Under the pieces are notes generated by a model. That model saw only the letters and a list, made by a program, of their open reading frames with translations, did no database searches and was not told where the DNA came from. Positions 1 through 11,659 of a DNA stretch of 64,000 bases are shown piece by piece. Position 1 is the stretch's first letter, and each line of letters starts with the position of its first letter. Made by a program: the position numbers and the translations under genes. Origin of the DNA: Atriophallophorus winterbourni (lineage: Eukaryota > Platyhelminthes > Trematoda > Plagiorchiida > Microphallidae); the NCBI GenBank assembly GCA_013407085.1, contig JACCGJ010005202.1, positions 80,749 through 144,748 of the forward strand, read 5' to 3'.

Positions 1-572
1 TATGTTGCTCGCCTCATCCCTCTTAGTTGTAAATAAATCGACTGTGCGAATATTTTCGGACGTTCCTTGGGAAGAACGGCAAATTCGTCGTAATAATCCG
101 GAACTAACAAAAGAGGCTACAAATCGCAGAGCTATTATAGTTCATGGTGTCCATTTCGAACGAAGTACAATCCAGCAAACGTCTGCAACACTATTGCAGT
201 GAATGGGATTTTTACAAGAGATCCTAGGTTTGAAGGACATAATAACGACTCATGTTATGCACGTTATACCGAAAAAAAACGCATCAGCCTCCTCCTATCA
301 AAAAATCATTCCGCACAGAAGAGATGAAGGATAAAATACTTGAGGCGTGTTATCAATATCGAAAATTTGCACCTCCTGAAATTCGTATTCGGGCTGTGTA
401 CGACATAAAACGCACGAACACGATTGTTCCTCAGATGACTTCGCTACCAAGTCAATCAAATGCCCCTGAGACAAAAAACGTGGAGCAGCCGACCAATTTT
501 GTGTCGGCAAATCCACTATAATGAACTCTTCATCTGCAACAAAAATCAAATCTCTATCATGCTGTTACACCA

Positions 573-1180
573 ATGCTCAGAGGTTTCTGGGGATGTTCAC
601 TGAACTGTATTCACGTGCAACCTTGGGATTTGATCGCAGTGACAGAAACCTGGTTATTTAATTCTATACACGACTCTAAACTCAACATCCCTCACTTCAT
701 GGTTTACAGAAAAGATCAAGCCACAAAAGTTGGCGGTGTACTCCTCTACTTACATGAAAGCATAAACTGCACTATACTTCTCTCCCAGGAGTTAGATGTC
801 CAAGATACATTGTTTTGCTCTTTTGACTTACATGATAAACGTAGGTGCCTCTTAGCATTGATCTATCGCCCCCATCTTCATCTGACACTGTTCTTTCTAT
901 TGCAATACGTTTTGCATTAAAGCTCACTTATTCGCATTCTCTAATGTACCAACATTTGCAACACACATTACAGGTGACGATTCATTTAAAAACTTTCTTC
1001 AAGAAATAATGACTTGCACCCCTTTTTACAACCACGTACACCAACCAACGCGATTTCGATCCGAACAAACCCCATTTACCCTGGACCCAATAATTACAAA
1101 CGAAGAACTCATTATAGAATCCGTTTCCTGTACAGCTCCAATCGGATTGAGTGATCATGTTGTCATGATATTTGATTAAA
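573..1180 (+). pseudogene. LINE endonuclease remnant (copy A)
   Basis: Endonuclease/exonuclease/phosphatase-type domain of a LINE ORF2. An open stretch (573-920) holds the TETW motif and GGV-x-LY; a frameshift then leads to TPFYNHVHQPTRF and LDP-x-I-x-NEELI blocks. The catalytic GDFN block is destroyed. Non-functional. Confidence 0.7.
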
Positions 1181-1689
1181 TTTATCAATACGAACCAGCA
1201 GGAATTACTCAACGAACGTATACATCTGTGAACTATGACTTGCTTCGAGCTCTTGCTACTGCTAATCGATTGGATTTTCTTGAACTCAAATCAGCTTAGG
1301 AAATCTGGGAAACGTTTTACATCCAACTTCGTATTATCATCGACTTATCATCAAAGGTTAAAATAATATCAGCGACTTTTCATCTTAGGTTACAATAATA
1401 TCCAGGAAAAATGCCTCCAAAAAAGCATATCAGAAGCAGTACTTAAAAATAGATGTCTAAGCGTGACAATGCCTGGTCCAAATACTTGGACGATCCGTAT
1501 AGGGTAACTTGGTGCTACTACACCTTATTGAGAAATAAGTGTGGCTCTGTTATTCGAAAAAAGAAACGATTACCAAATCAGTCTAGTCGAAAAATTCATT
1601 ATAAATCCCAAAGCATTGTATAAACACGTCAACGACCTCCAGAAGGTTAAAATGGAAATACCGCCCTGGCCTTTTGTACTGGAATAGTG

Positions 1690-2040
1690 ATGTAGCGATT
1701 GAGGTAACGTTGCAGTTTACCCCAAGCAGTGATAGCACATACCAAGCGAGAACTCCGAAAGGTGGAATAAAAAGGTGCATGGGATGAGGCACGCGGTACA
1801 ATAGAATGTCGTAGACAAGTCCTGTGGTTGATGCGCAGCTGGGTCGCTGGATGATTGTTCACAGGTCCTTGTCTGTATGCGCAGCCGGTTGGCTGGAAGA
1901 CGATGGCCGCGTAGCAGCAGCTGGCGGCGGCCAAAGGGGAAAGGAACTCCGACGAGAGCGGGTTAGAGTCCGACAAAACAAAGGGATTGAGGATTAATAT
2001 AATATAAAATAGAATAACCAACATCATCATTCTTATTCAT
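1690..2040. other. GC-richer insert of unknown origin within copy A
   Basis: Lies between the LINE linker (near 1,650) and resumed RT sequence (near 2,290). It is richer in GC than its surroundings (GGCCGCG and GGCGGCGGCC stretches) and ends in AATATAATATAAAAT and CATCATCATT. No family is recognised. Confidence 0.4.
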
Positions 2041-2927
2041 AATAGGAACGTAGAAAGAGTTTGACATCGTTTTCTACGTGTTGTGCGATATGAAAGCAAA
2101 CGATAATGTTGGCGCAAAATACAAAAGATACGTAAGAAATGACGCTTCGTTACAGTGACGTTATTTAAAGATTGCGCCAACGTTTTCCGACAACAATTCG
2201 CATCAGTGATCTCACAAGTGTCGACACATGGGCAGCCTTTAAACCCTGACAGCTGCAGCCTGCCAATACTTCACGGGGTGAAGTTTCCCCCTAGGTTGTT
2301 CAGACAAAATTAATGACGATGAAGAGAAAAGGCTCACCCGGTATAGACAATATACACGTAAACATTTTTATAATCTATCTTTCGAGTTGAAAATACCGAC
2401 ATCTGACGTATTCACGATGATGTTCGAGCAAAGCTTTGTACCAGAATCTTGGAAAACTGCACTGATTAGTCCCTTCTACAAGGGTGTCAAAAGAAATGGC
2501 CTATTAAACTATCGCCCGATAGCGTTATTACCAGTGCTATCAAAAGTAAGCGTCCATAATAGCTGATGACTTCCGAAATCACTTTGAGATTAATAATTTA
2601 ATCTCCGGGGTACAGCATGGATTCAGGAAAAAACGATTTTGCCTGACAAACTTGCTATTAGCAAGAGAATCTTGGTCTGAGCTACTGGATGCCGGCAACT
2701 CCGTGGACGTTATTTATATAGATTTCTCAAAACCTTCAATCGTTTGAATCACGAAATACGTTCGTCGAAACGAATCACTTACGGAGTACAGGGTAAACTC
2801 CATGCATGGATTAAAGAATGGTGATATCTCGTGAGATGTATGTTAGAGTCAAAAATAAACTATCCGAGTTCATTAAAGTTTTTTCGTAGTATCCCACAAG
2901 TATCAGTCATCCGACCGCTTTTGTTTT

Positions 2928-2928
<1 letters not shown>

Positions 2929-2969
<41 letters not shown>
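2929..2969. repeat. (TA)n microsatellite inside an RT motif
   Basis: About 20 TA units sit exactly where the LINE RT normally reads FLIFIND: the frame runs LLFSI, then repeated IY, then INDLP. Because TA is self-complementary, both strands show long Ile-Tyr open frames here, which are not genes. Confidence 0.95.
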
Positions 2970-2971
<2 letters not shown>

Positions 2972-3835
2972 GACTTGCCTACAGTATTGCAGTCGTCGGT
3001 GCTTATTTTCGCTGATGTCGCAAAGCTTCGGCGCAAGATAAACTCCACAGACGACGCGCAGAACCTGCAATGGGATCTCGATATGATTCACACTTAGTCA
3101 CTAGACAACGAAATGCTCCTGAATGCTTCGAAATGCAGCCTATCGTCTTTCATCAGCAAGTCCAGCAAAGAATATTATCTTCGTCGCACTGTTAATAAAC
3201 CCGTCTCCTCCGAAAAATATTTAGGTGTGATTATCCAATCAGACTTAGGAAACTCAATGCAATATCAACTGGCTGCTTGCAAAGCTGAAAACAATTTGGG
3301 ACTCCTCAGAAAAGTCCTAGGTTCGTTTCACCACCAATATTGTCTGCAAATTGATTTCAACGTACATCCGTCCTCATGTTGAATATGCTATACCGGCATG
3401 GGATCCTTGGTTGAAAAAAGATATTCTGCTATAAGAAACTCCAGAGCGCAGAGCGACAAAACTCGTCTTAGAACTATCTTATTATCCATACGAAATGAGA
3501 GTCAAATTATTGAATTTGCATTCGGCTCAATACAGACGGAAACGAGGGGCACTAATATTCATTTGGACAGTGCTTAGTCAAACAAATAATCCTTGCGGTA
3601 GTTTGTTCCACATTTCCCATAACACGCGTCTGCGAGGTCACTAATCGAAACTTTACCAACAGCATAGCATGTTGAACTGCCGCAAATATGCATTTTTCGT
3701 TCGCAATGTGCAATTGTGGAACAGTTTACCTACTCATGTGGTACAATCTGGAACCGTTGAAGTTTTCCAGAAATCACTAGATATCCACATGGACAAGTAT
3801 GTTTTCCACGTTTGACAATAATCTAACAATATTTT

Positions 3836-4510
3836 GATATTTTTTACCATTTGATCCGATGTACATTTTTGCATATAATCTATGAATAAATCTATGAATA
3901 AACAACCATGATGTCAAAAAACAGAAAAGTAGAAATATGTTACTAGCGAAAATATTTAGTGCTTTGTACAGTCTTATGCTTCGTATAATCTTAATTTGTT
4001 AACATAGAGGTTATCGTTTAATTTCGATTACCGATAACTGAAAATTGATCTATCCATTTCTTTTTATTGTTATCATTCATGTTTTATTGATTTTCTGCTT
4101 GTTATTTGATTTAACGTTATTCATCTGTTAAATACCAATTTTACATAGTAAATCACATAATATTAAGAATACGCTCATTCTACATGCGGTCTTCGTTCGT
4201 CACTGGGTGCCTCAGGTTCAATGTTTTTTGGGAATATATCAGGAACACACGTAGCCTAACGATTCATTTCTTATTATCAACTAAAAATTGGTGAGCCGGA
4301 TCACGCATTTAATTCGATATGCCATTTTGCGCGCCTAGTTGTTGTGGTAGCTGGATCTGAGTTAGAAGTGGGTGCAGTATAGTTTATTACAGGTGGTACT
4401 GTGGTTGTCGGTTGGTCTTGCGGATTATTCAGGTCCAATTTATCATCCATGAACCCCTGTTTGACTATGTCAATCGAGACCTTTTCATGCCTATCGTCGC
4501 GGCCAAACAT
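3836..4510. other. Unassigned AT-rich spacer
   Basis: Between LINE copy A and the Penelope-like fragment. Includes ATGAATAAATCTATGAATAAA, two short tandem units near 3,880, possibly the 3' tail of copy A. No gene seen. Confidence 0.4.
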
Positions 4511-4512
4511 AA

Positions 4513-5445
4513 TTGGTTTTGGATACCGCTGAAGATAAAAGACCAGTCAGAAAAATCGGAGAAAATTGTCGAGATGCAGTTTGTATACCTTATGTAAAAG
4601 ACACATCTGAAGCGATACGTAGAATCTTCAACCAGGCGGCAATACGCTTAACTTTTAGGAAAAGGAAAACTATCCGTTCGATTCTGATGCATCTGGAGAA
4701 TAAGACATCATTTTCTAGCGTTACGAACAGCATCTACAGCATCTACAGCATCTACAACTGTAAGGACTTTTTGTGTGGATAGATATGGCAAACTTCCAGC
4801 AAAATTCATATTACAATCGAAGATCAACGAAACCGTGTCCAGAGACTGCGCTAGGGATGCGAGGGAATATCAATCCCATATTCGTGATTCCGCTATGGCG
4901 GAACATGTTTTAGCTACGATCCACAGCGTTGATCCAGACAATGTTGAAATATCAAGACGCAGAAATGAACCGTTTAGCGAATGACTACACACGAAGGCGG
5001 TCGACGTTGCCCAGTCAGATCGACTGGCGGTCAATGAGGTTGATGGTGCAGAAATCTCCACAATTTGGCGCTCAGCAATTATGTGAATTTAAAAAGATGT
5101 TATTCACCTTATACCTATCGAGTAAACTGAATTTTAGTTTTTTAAAAGTAGCTTATCCTTGACTTTATTAGTTTTGTGCTTTAACGCATGTGGGCCGCAG
5201 TGTGAACTGACCTTGACTGTGTTCGCATGCATTAGATTGATGGTGATATATATTAGTAAGCCAATCGACCACTGATCCTGGTCATTCCCACGAGACGTGA
5301 CACACCGTAGGCGTACTAAAGGTTGTTTAGGGTAAGTTCATGTCAGTTGTGGTGGGTTGACTGCTACTTCGTCATGTTCCCTGTCATGACTATCACCGTT
5401 GGTCTGACGAAGCTTCTGTGTCAGAAGTGAAACGTTATCCAAAAC
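4513..5445 (+). mobile_element. Penelope-like element, C-terminal remnant and 3' tail
   Basis: The reading at 4,513-4,700 has IPYVKDTSEAIRRIFNQAAIR followed by KTIRSILMHLENK, matching the IPYV-x-x-x-SE-x-I-x-RIF and R-x-x-LVH-x-KDK linker of Penelope-like elements. The reading at 4,775-4,960 continues into an endonuclease-like end (RDSAMAEHVLATIHSVDPDNVEI, the usual SA-x-A-x-H-x-x-x-x-x-H). The Cys/GIY-YIG core between them is lost, and a 9-bp unit CATCTACAG is repeated three times at 4,733-4,757. A CTGACGA...GAAAC motif at 5404-5433 is typical of the 3' tail. Confidence 0.65.
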
Positions 5446-5469
5446 CTGCTCTTACCGATTGCACTCAAA

Positions 5470-5560
5470 TTTCTTTGTATTTCTTCCTTTCTTTTTTCGA
5501 CCCACCGCTCAATATATTGGGCTCTCAGCTTTTTATAGCGTAATAAACTTGAACTAATTT
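5470..5560 (+). mobile_element. LINE family II 3'-UTR scrap
   Basis: TTTTTTCGACCCACCGCTCAA and GCTTTTTATAGCGTAATAAAC match the 3' end of the element at 14,800-14,870. Confidence 0.55.
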
Positions 5561-5739
5561 CACCAAACCATTGTTTCGCAGCACATTCACTAATTTCCCA
5601 TTGTTTCGTAGTCTGCATCTTCACTCTTCAATAGGGTTATCAATTATCTCTGTTGATGGAGGAAACGATTTTCTACCACACCTATCATTTAGGTGTCACA
5701 AGACGCAATACTGCCACAACTAATCTCTATAATCCCGAT

Positions 5740-6015
5740 GCTCAACACAGGAACAGGATCAGTTGAAACCGCGCGCTTTCGGACTTTCGATACTGGAAAC
5801 TGAAAGTGTAATAAAACTTGCAAAGTTTTAGTCGTGTTTTGACGAAAATACCAATGGCACAGAAAGAGAACGTAGCATTTCCATGAGCTAGGGATTTTAT
5901 AAAACTGTGGTAGGGTTTGTGAAAAAATTGAAAATAGTATTCACGTGGTGTATGTTTCTTGGGTGTGGAAGATTGCATGAAAGTGATAATGAAAAAACTT
6001 TAGATGTTTTAGCAG
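5740..6015 (-). mobile_element. LINE family II 3'-end scrap, inverted
   Basis: Co-linear with 16,570-16,790 and 18,135-18,300 (shared ATACTGG, CAAAGTTTTAG and CACGTGGTGTATG-like stretches). Minus strand. Degenerate. Confidence 0.65.
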
Positions 6016-6148
6016 AAGCCGTGTCAACTTGAAGCTGAGTACCTGACGGTATACATCCGGCTATTCTTTAACCGCTCCCGAATATAGTTAGCCTTGCAAT
6101 CAGAAATCTTTTCGAAGCTACCTTACTCCAAGGTATACTACCGGATGA

Positions 6149-7055
6149 TTGCAAACGAGCGGCGGTAATAGCCATATACAAAAGGGTCCCGTTTCGGATG
6201 TACGCAACTACAGGCCAGTAAGCCTGACAAGCATTCTTTGCAAGTGCATGGAGAAAATCATTCGGCCCCAGGTATGTGAACATTTAGTAGCCAATTCCTT
6301 ACTATCCGTTGCCCAGCACGGATTCCGGAAAGGAAGGTCCTGCCCAACCAATCTTCTAAGCTTTCTTGACGAAGTGAAATTACGCCTCGATGAAGGGAGA
6401 GTAGTCGAAGTCTGCTATCTTGATTTTCAGAAGGCATTTGACTCGGTGAACCATAGGTACCTTCTGCACAAACTAAGTATGTGTGGCGTCACAGGTGACC
6501 TACATCGATGGTTAGACAGCTTCCTAACTAATCGCACTAACTATGTTAGAATTGCAGGGGAGTGCTCGCAGGAATCACTGATTCTCAGTGGAGTGCCTCA
6601 AGGCTCGGTGCTTGGTGCATTACTTTTTCTTATTTTTGTAAAACGACCTGGCAGCGTGCTTGAGTTCACGCTGCTTCCTGTTTGCTGATGATGTTAAGAT
6701 CCTAGGAACCGACAGTAGAGATACGCTTATCTCTGATTTAGAAAAAATCGAGTGGACAAAGACCTGGGACTTGCCACTAAACCTGGGGAAGAGCTGTCTT
6801 CTGACGACTGATTTAGCGACAACCCAACTAGAAGTTGGAGAAGGAACTATCAGAATAGCGGCTGCTCAGAAAGTGAAGGATCTTGGCATTACTATACCAG
6901 GCGATTTTAAATGGGCTACTCAATGTGCCGAAGCTGCAAACAAGGCTCGCAGAGAATTGTTCAGACTTCGCTCAGCGTTATCTTGCCGAAAACCTTCAAT
7001 CTTCATTCCTTTAAAAAAAGTAAGTTGTAGCGACCAAATCGTCACTGGTGAATAG
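6149..7055 (+). pseudogene. LINE reverse transcriptase, frameshifted (copy c)
   Basis: Two overlapping open frames (6,149-6,688 and 6,660-7,055) together cover RT fingers, palm and part of the thumb. A single frameshift separates [15 protein letters not shown] from CFLFADDVKIL. Catalytic FADD is intact in sequence. The reading is destroyed at about residue 300 by the insertion at 7,021. Confidence 0.82.
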
Positions 7056-7745
7056 TTTCTGTCAAGGAAACTAGTTGCCTACCAGAAGCCACGAGATTCT
7101 TATACCGAGAGTGACGCACGTTTACGAATCGATCCCAAATCAGAACAATACGTCAATTTACGCTGTACTGTATTGACACAGACGACTAACAAGCAAAATA
7201 TAACAAACCTCAACTGTAATCGAACACAGGTTTCAATGCAATCCCAACGTGTCCAATAAACGGGAGTCAAACAGATCAGTTAAGAGCACAAAAATTACCG
7301 TTTTCCAATAGCGGTAAACACGGGTAACGGACAAATCAAAATGTGCGGAAGCCCAAGTGCAGTTAAACAAAGAAACAATGTTCGGGAAGGAAAACTCTCA
7401 CATATTCAATATTTAGTTTAAACGTTATTTTTAATTTGAAGAACAAACAAAACATATCACGGGAAAATTATGACGCAAAAAACAGGATAAGGAACACGGG
7501 TGTATGGTGGGAAACAAATTTCTCCAGTTCGTTTGATCTTTTTTTCTTCTTCTTCTTGATAGACGACAGAGGGTCAAGCCCTTGTGAGCCGCATCTCTTT
7601 ATATCAGCCAACATAGTCCAGGGAACCTCAGTTGAAGAAACCCAGTCCAGCGTTGTTCAGCTTCGCCGTGATTACAGGCAATACCTTATCCAAAAGTTGC
7701 TTGAATTGGTTTTCAGACATCAACGCGGATTCATACAGTAGTCGT
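7021..7745. mobile_element. Insertion inside LINE copy c, includes repeat C
   Basis: Separates ...FIPLKK from the resumed LEYCVQSW-like stretch of the LINE. The first 500 bp are not recognised. The last about 170 bp (7,545-7,706) are repeat C, after a TTC microsatellite. No clear target duplication. Confidence 0.65.
7545..7706 (+). repeat. Repeat C, copy 1
   Basis: GATAGACGACAGAGGGTCAAG through CAGGCAATACCTTATCC to TTGCTTGAATTG. Matches the minus strand of 20,205-20,457. Probably a short interspersed element; family unknown. Confidence 0.7.
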
Positions 7746-8230
7746 GCAGTTTCACTTGGAATACTGCGTTCAATCCTGGGCACCGTACTTGAAAAAGATA
7801 TAGCATGTCTCGAGAGGGTCCAGAGCCTTGCGACTAGGATGGTTGAGGGTCATACAGGTAAAACCTATGAGGCTAGACTCAAGGACCTCGGTTTGTTTTC
7901 ACTGAAAAGACGGCGGCTGCGAGGTGATCTAATAGAAGCCTTCAAGCTTCTAAAGGGTCTCACGGGAGATAATATTACTGAAATCCTTAAACTTGCCCCT
8001 AAAGCAGATACAATGAGTAATTCTATAAAACTTCTAAAGAGTGGGCCCAGGTTGGTGGCACGTGAGCACTTTTTCAGCAACCGTGTGGTCAACTTCTGGA
8101 ACAAGCTCCCAGATTGTATAGCAAGCCTCCCAAATGTGTTGAGCTTTAAAAAGGAATTAGACGTTAAATGGTCTATCATATTTCCGCACATTGTCTAATA
8201 AAGTACTTTTTTGAAAAAAACGTATTTTTA

Positions 8231-8342
8231 CATTTTTATCATATCTGTTTAGGCCTGGGCAACCTGACAGCAAATTAGCCCACAAGCAGTCTATGACTGT
8301 GTTTCACTTTGCCTCGACTAGGCTAGTGATTTCATACATCAT
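8231..8342 (+). repeat. (CATA)n SINE-like repeat inside a LINE 3' UTR
   Basis: GTTTAGGCCTGGGCAACCTGAC to TCATACATCATACATT, diverged in the middle. Lies in the 3' UTR of copy c, between its stop and its tail. Confidence 0.8.
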
Positions 8343-8585
8343 ACATTATCACGCATATTATTGCATTGTCTCCTGAATAGCTGACCTCTCACCATGCTGG
8401 TGAAGAGAAACCCTACCTTACTTTCCAGATATTCGGAAACAAGTACGTGTGAAAAGTACGAACTTTATGTTTTATATCGAAGTGCCGAGTGCTCAACCGC
8501 ATACCGTCGAAGGAAATCTGGGCGCGTGATTGGCTTTTAGCCACCTTCAGCCCTGTGCAACTTGAACTTGAACTTGAACCTTCAA

Positions 8586-8909
8586 GCTTGAAACCAGTCG
8601 GTGGAAGGCATATCTTACATATCGTGCGAAAGATATCGAATGAATTTTTTTGAAGCCAGCGATACATATCCACCACATCGAATATGCATCCACAATATAG
8701 ATTATTTCACATTGAACAGCTTAAGCGATATTGGCGACCTGTTTCGAACAAACCAGACAAGAATCCGTTGAGTGAGCAACAGAGCCCCCCATTCTCTTGA
8801 GGCTTCCATGCAGTCGATGCTGCATGATCTTGATTTGCAGATTTACTAATCGTAACCATGTTCAAATCCGTTGAAAAATAGAATAAAATTTCTTGTGAAA
8901 ATCATGAAA
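8586..8909. other. Unassigned spacer
   Basis: No gene or repeat recognised between the (ACTTGA)n tail of copy c and the start of copy d. Confidence 0.35.
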
Positions 8910-10710
8910 TAGCTCGGATATTCACAACAGAATCAAAATATCGTGGGTTTAGCGCTGTAAGAAGCGATCGACCTCTGGGTAAGCTAGCAGGAGGGGCGTT
9001 GCTCCTTATTGATAACGGTATTCCCTCTGAGAAAAGTATTTCTTTTTCTACAACGAACGTGCAGAAAATATCTGCCTCGCTCATGCATGGATGCACGCGT
9101 ATAGTTGTGAGCTGCGTCTACCGTAGTCCGAGCACTGGTTTGGAAGAAGATGCTCTCTTGCAAATTAAGCTTTCGTCTCTTTTAGCCGCGGCACCACGTG
9201 TTGTAATCTTCGGCGATTTCAATCTACCCGAAATAAACTGGGAGTACCAAACCTCACATGCCCCAGGAATCGCGAACGATTTTTTGGACTGGCTACACTC
9301 CCATGCACTTTACCAACACGTAAACGAACCAACCAGATTCAAAGAGGGTCAGTCTCCGTCTATTCTTGACCTATTTATTTCAACTTCTGAAAGCGGTATA
9401 CAAAATTTGGTCTTACTGTCACCACTAGGAAAGAGCGACCACGTAGTGTTAGCCCGCGAGTTACTTCTGTCATTTGATAAACTCCCACTTAAAATGTCTC
9501 GAAGCTTCCATAGGATCGACCCTGCTTCCCTATTACAGGCAGCTGCGCTACTCCCATGGCAAAACATTGACCATGTGGATGGGATGTGGGGGCAGATCAA
9601 GAAAAACATCCTTCAACTTCAGGATCGATTCGCTCTTCTCTTACCCGTTCGCAAAAAAGGTGAACCTCAATGGTGGTCAGTCTCAGTTTCCCGTAGCGTA
9701 CGTCACCGCGACGCAAAATGGAGGCATTATAAGCTTACTCTCTCATGTGGGACCTGGGCCCGTTACAAAGAAGCGCGAAACAGCTGTTTCCAAGATTTTC
9801 GAAATTAGACTCGCTCAAGAGGCCCATACTCATCCGAAACGTTACTACAGCTACGTTCAATCTAAAGGGTCAACACGAAAAGGTGTAGGTACCTTGAGAA
9901 GGGACGATGGCTCAGCCGTCATTGCAAGCACTGAAAGGCTCAATTGTTTTCCTCGCATTTTCAAGGCGTACAACGCCGAGATTATAACTCGAACGTCTCT
10001 GCGCCACCACTTCAATGTGTACTCGCTGATCGCCCCCTCTGCACTGACCTTACATTCGAGGTACACAATGTCGAGAATATATTGGCCAGCCTAGCTTACA
10101 ACAAGTCGGCAGGGCCCGATAGCATCCATCAACGAATGATCAGACTGCTAACGCGTATATTAGCTGTGTCGATCACATAACTTTTCACATCATCCCTCAG
10201 TCAGGGTACCCTTCTTTTGGACTGGAGAACAGCCGTTGTAGTGCCTATCCATAAGGGAGGAGCTTCCTCGGCGGCCAAAAATTACCGTTCGGTTAGCCTC
10301 ACTAGTGTACTATGTAAGGTTATGAAAAGATTGATCCGCGATAAAATATGTGGATATCTAACCAAACACTCTCTTTTGAATGGTGCACAACACGGCTTCC
10401 TAAAAGGTATGTCATGTCTTACAAATTTGTTGAGCTTTTTAAACGAGGTTACTAAGAGGATGGATGATGGTATAGCTGTAGAAGTCTTCTATCTCAACAT
10501 TAGTAAGGCTTTTGATTCAGTCGACCATAGGCTCTTGCTTCTCAAACTCTCAGCTATAGGAGTATCAGGGAACCTTCTGAGCTGGATTCGAGCAATCCTT
10601 AGCGACCGTTCCTTTACTGTCAGGGTAGTTGATACTTACTCCGCAAGTGCGCATGTAACGAATGGGGTTCCCTAAGGCTCAGTCTTGGGGCCGTTGCTGT
10701 TCCTCATCTT
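8910..10710 (+). mobile_element. CR1/jockey-like LINE, copy d, left half (family I)
   Basis: Endonuclease domain 8,999-9,808 with GGALLLIDNG, VSCVYRSPS, the catalytic-type GDFNLPEINW, NEPTRF and KSDHVVL. A linker follows, then RT from 10,090 (SAGPDSIHQ, AAKNYRSVSLTS, GAQHGFLKG, ISKAFDSVDH) until [20 protein letters not shown] at 10,710, where a younger LINE interrupts. The other half resumes at 14,884. Confidence 0.88.
8999..9808 (+). pseudogene. LINE endonuclease domain, open frame (copy d)
   Basis: 269 codons covering most of the endonuclease. Known catalytic-type motifs are visible: GDFN near residue 75 and SDH near residue 150. Upstream TETW is missing, and a frameshift near 9,800 separates it from the RT. 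Broken as a gene but well readable. Confidence 0.8.
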
Positions 10711-10712
10711 CT
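10217..10712 (+). pseudogene. LINE RT N-terminal half (copy d)
   Basis: Open for 152 codons from DWRTAVVVPIHKGG to VTNGVP, then a stop replaces Gln of the PQGS motif. The palm with FADD lies beyond the nested element, at about 14,910. Confidence 0.8.
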
Positions 10713-10927
10713 GCGTTTCCATGCAATACTCCAGCCGTTTCTAACAGTGTATTACAAGTAAGCTCACCTATTTCGACATTTGCCACAACTGCTGCTTCTG
10801 CGGCGATCTCCACTAGTTCTACGTTCACACTCGTATATACGATTCCGGGGATTGCAAAAGACAACACTCGTGCCAAGTTCACAGCAGTGAACAAAGTGGC
10901 CACCGCAGCAAGCTCCGTTGCAATGAG

Positions 10928-11659
10928 GTGCTAACCGTGATATGCACCAATGTGCCAGAGGCAAATTCGCCTTGTTTAAAAACTCGCCAGGTGCAAGATG
11001 CACAACAGTGGCAGACGATATGTGACTCAATGAAGGTTTTTGCAGAGGCCGGGAACATTGTACGTCGATCCAGGCATCATAAATCATTACATATTGGCGA
11101 GCCTAGACTATTGCGAATCACCATAACATCCTTGGAGGATGTTGAATCCGTCTTACTCTCTGCATATACTTTGCGCAACAGCAATTCAGCCATCCGCATA
11201 TTTCCGGACGTGCCATGGGTTGAGCGACAAGCCAAGAAAGAAACGAGCTTCAACTGGAAGTTGGAGAATGACAAGGAAAGCGTTTTTATTCATGGCGTTC
11301 CAGAACTAAATGACGATGATGCCAATAAAAACACTACACACGACTGCGAGCAGTGGCGTTTCATACAACAGCAAAGCAAAATCACTGACACTCTGACGAT
11401 TGGTTTGAAACGTTTACCTGTTTCCCCCAGTTACAAGGGCTCTGGGCCCCGCATACTCAAAGTAACTTTTCAATCAGAATCCATGGTGAATGATGCGTTA
11501 CAGAGTTGGTACCGATACAAACGTTTTGCACCTTCCGAGATTCGCCTCCGTTCTGCCCTCGATAAAAAGCGAATCGACAAGCTTCAGTGTGATTCTGCCG
11601 ATAAAAGTGTTGATGCCTCAAAAAACTTAAGCCAGCCGGTCCTATTAGGATCGGCGTAA
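10928..11659 (+). CDS. LINE ORF1 protein (copy e)
   Basis: 243 codons, uninterrupted. Two halves look alike: PRLLRITITSLEDVESVL...AIRIFPDVPWVER (about residues 58-100) and PRILKVTFQSESMVNDAL...EIRLRSALDKKR (about 175-225). This suggests a duplicated nucleic-acid-binding domain, perhaps RRM-like. LINE ORF1 proteins usually bind element RNA in the cytoplasm. The first Met is uncertain because an upstream open frame (10,662-10,934) overlaps it out of frame. Its TAA overlaps the ORF2 ATG. Confidence 0.72.
   Translation: MLTVICTNVPEANSPCLKTRQVQDAQQWQTICDSMKVFAEAGNIVRRSRHHKSLHIGEPRLLRITITSLEDVESVLLSAYTLRNSNSAIRIFPDVPWVERQAKKETSFNWKLENDKESVFIHGVPELNDDDANKNTTHDCEQWRFIQQQSKITDTLTIGLKRLPVSPSYKGSGPRILKVTFQSESMVNDALQSWYRYKRFAPSEIRLRSALDKKRIDKLQCDSADKSVDASKNLSQPVLLGSA

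Larger units (their letters stand above)
1..3835 (+). mobile_element. CR1/jockey-like LINE, copy A (family II, heavily decayed)
   Basis: In order on the plus strand: ORF1 relics (2-521, two blocks like those of 10,928-11,659), an endonuclease part (573-1180: DLIAVTETWL, GGVLLYL, LLALIYRP, NHVHQPTRF), a linker (ALYKHVNDLQKVK near 1,610), then RT from about 2,290 (SPGIDNIHV, GVQHGFR-like, then FADVAKL at 3,009) and the C-terminal region ending LNCRKYAFFVRNVQLWNSLP with a stop near 3,817. Stops and frameshifts are frequent, so this is an old copy. It is cut at the left edge of the window. Confidence 0.82.
6060..8585 (+). mobile_element. CR1/jockey-like LINE, copy c (family I), interrupted
   Basis: RT is open at 6,149-6,640 ([41 protein letters not shown]). 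After a frameshift it continues 6,660-7,020 with the catalytic FADD and RRELFRLRSAL. It is then broken by foreign DNA (7,021-7,745) and resumes at about 7,745-8,198 (LERVQSLATRM through VNFWNKLP) with a proper stop. Its 3' UTR contains a SINE-like insertion and ends in (ACTTGA)n at 8,558-8,580. The endonuclease part is missing. Confidence 0.85.

Noticed and set aside
1647..2030. 127-codon minus-strand open frame
   Set aside because: Lies in an insert inside a decayed LINE and shows no motif.
2831..3097. Open frames with long Ile-Tyr runs on both strands
   Set aside because: They are products of the (TA)n microsatellite within a dead reverse transcriptase.
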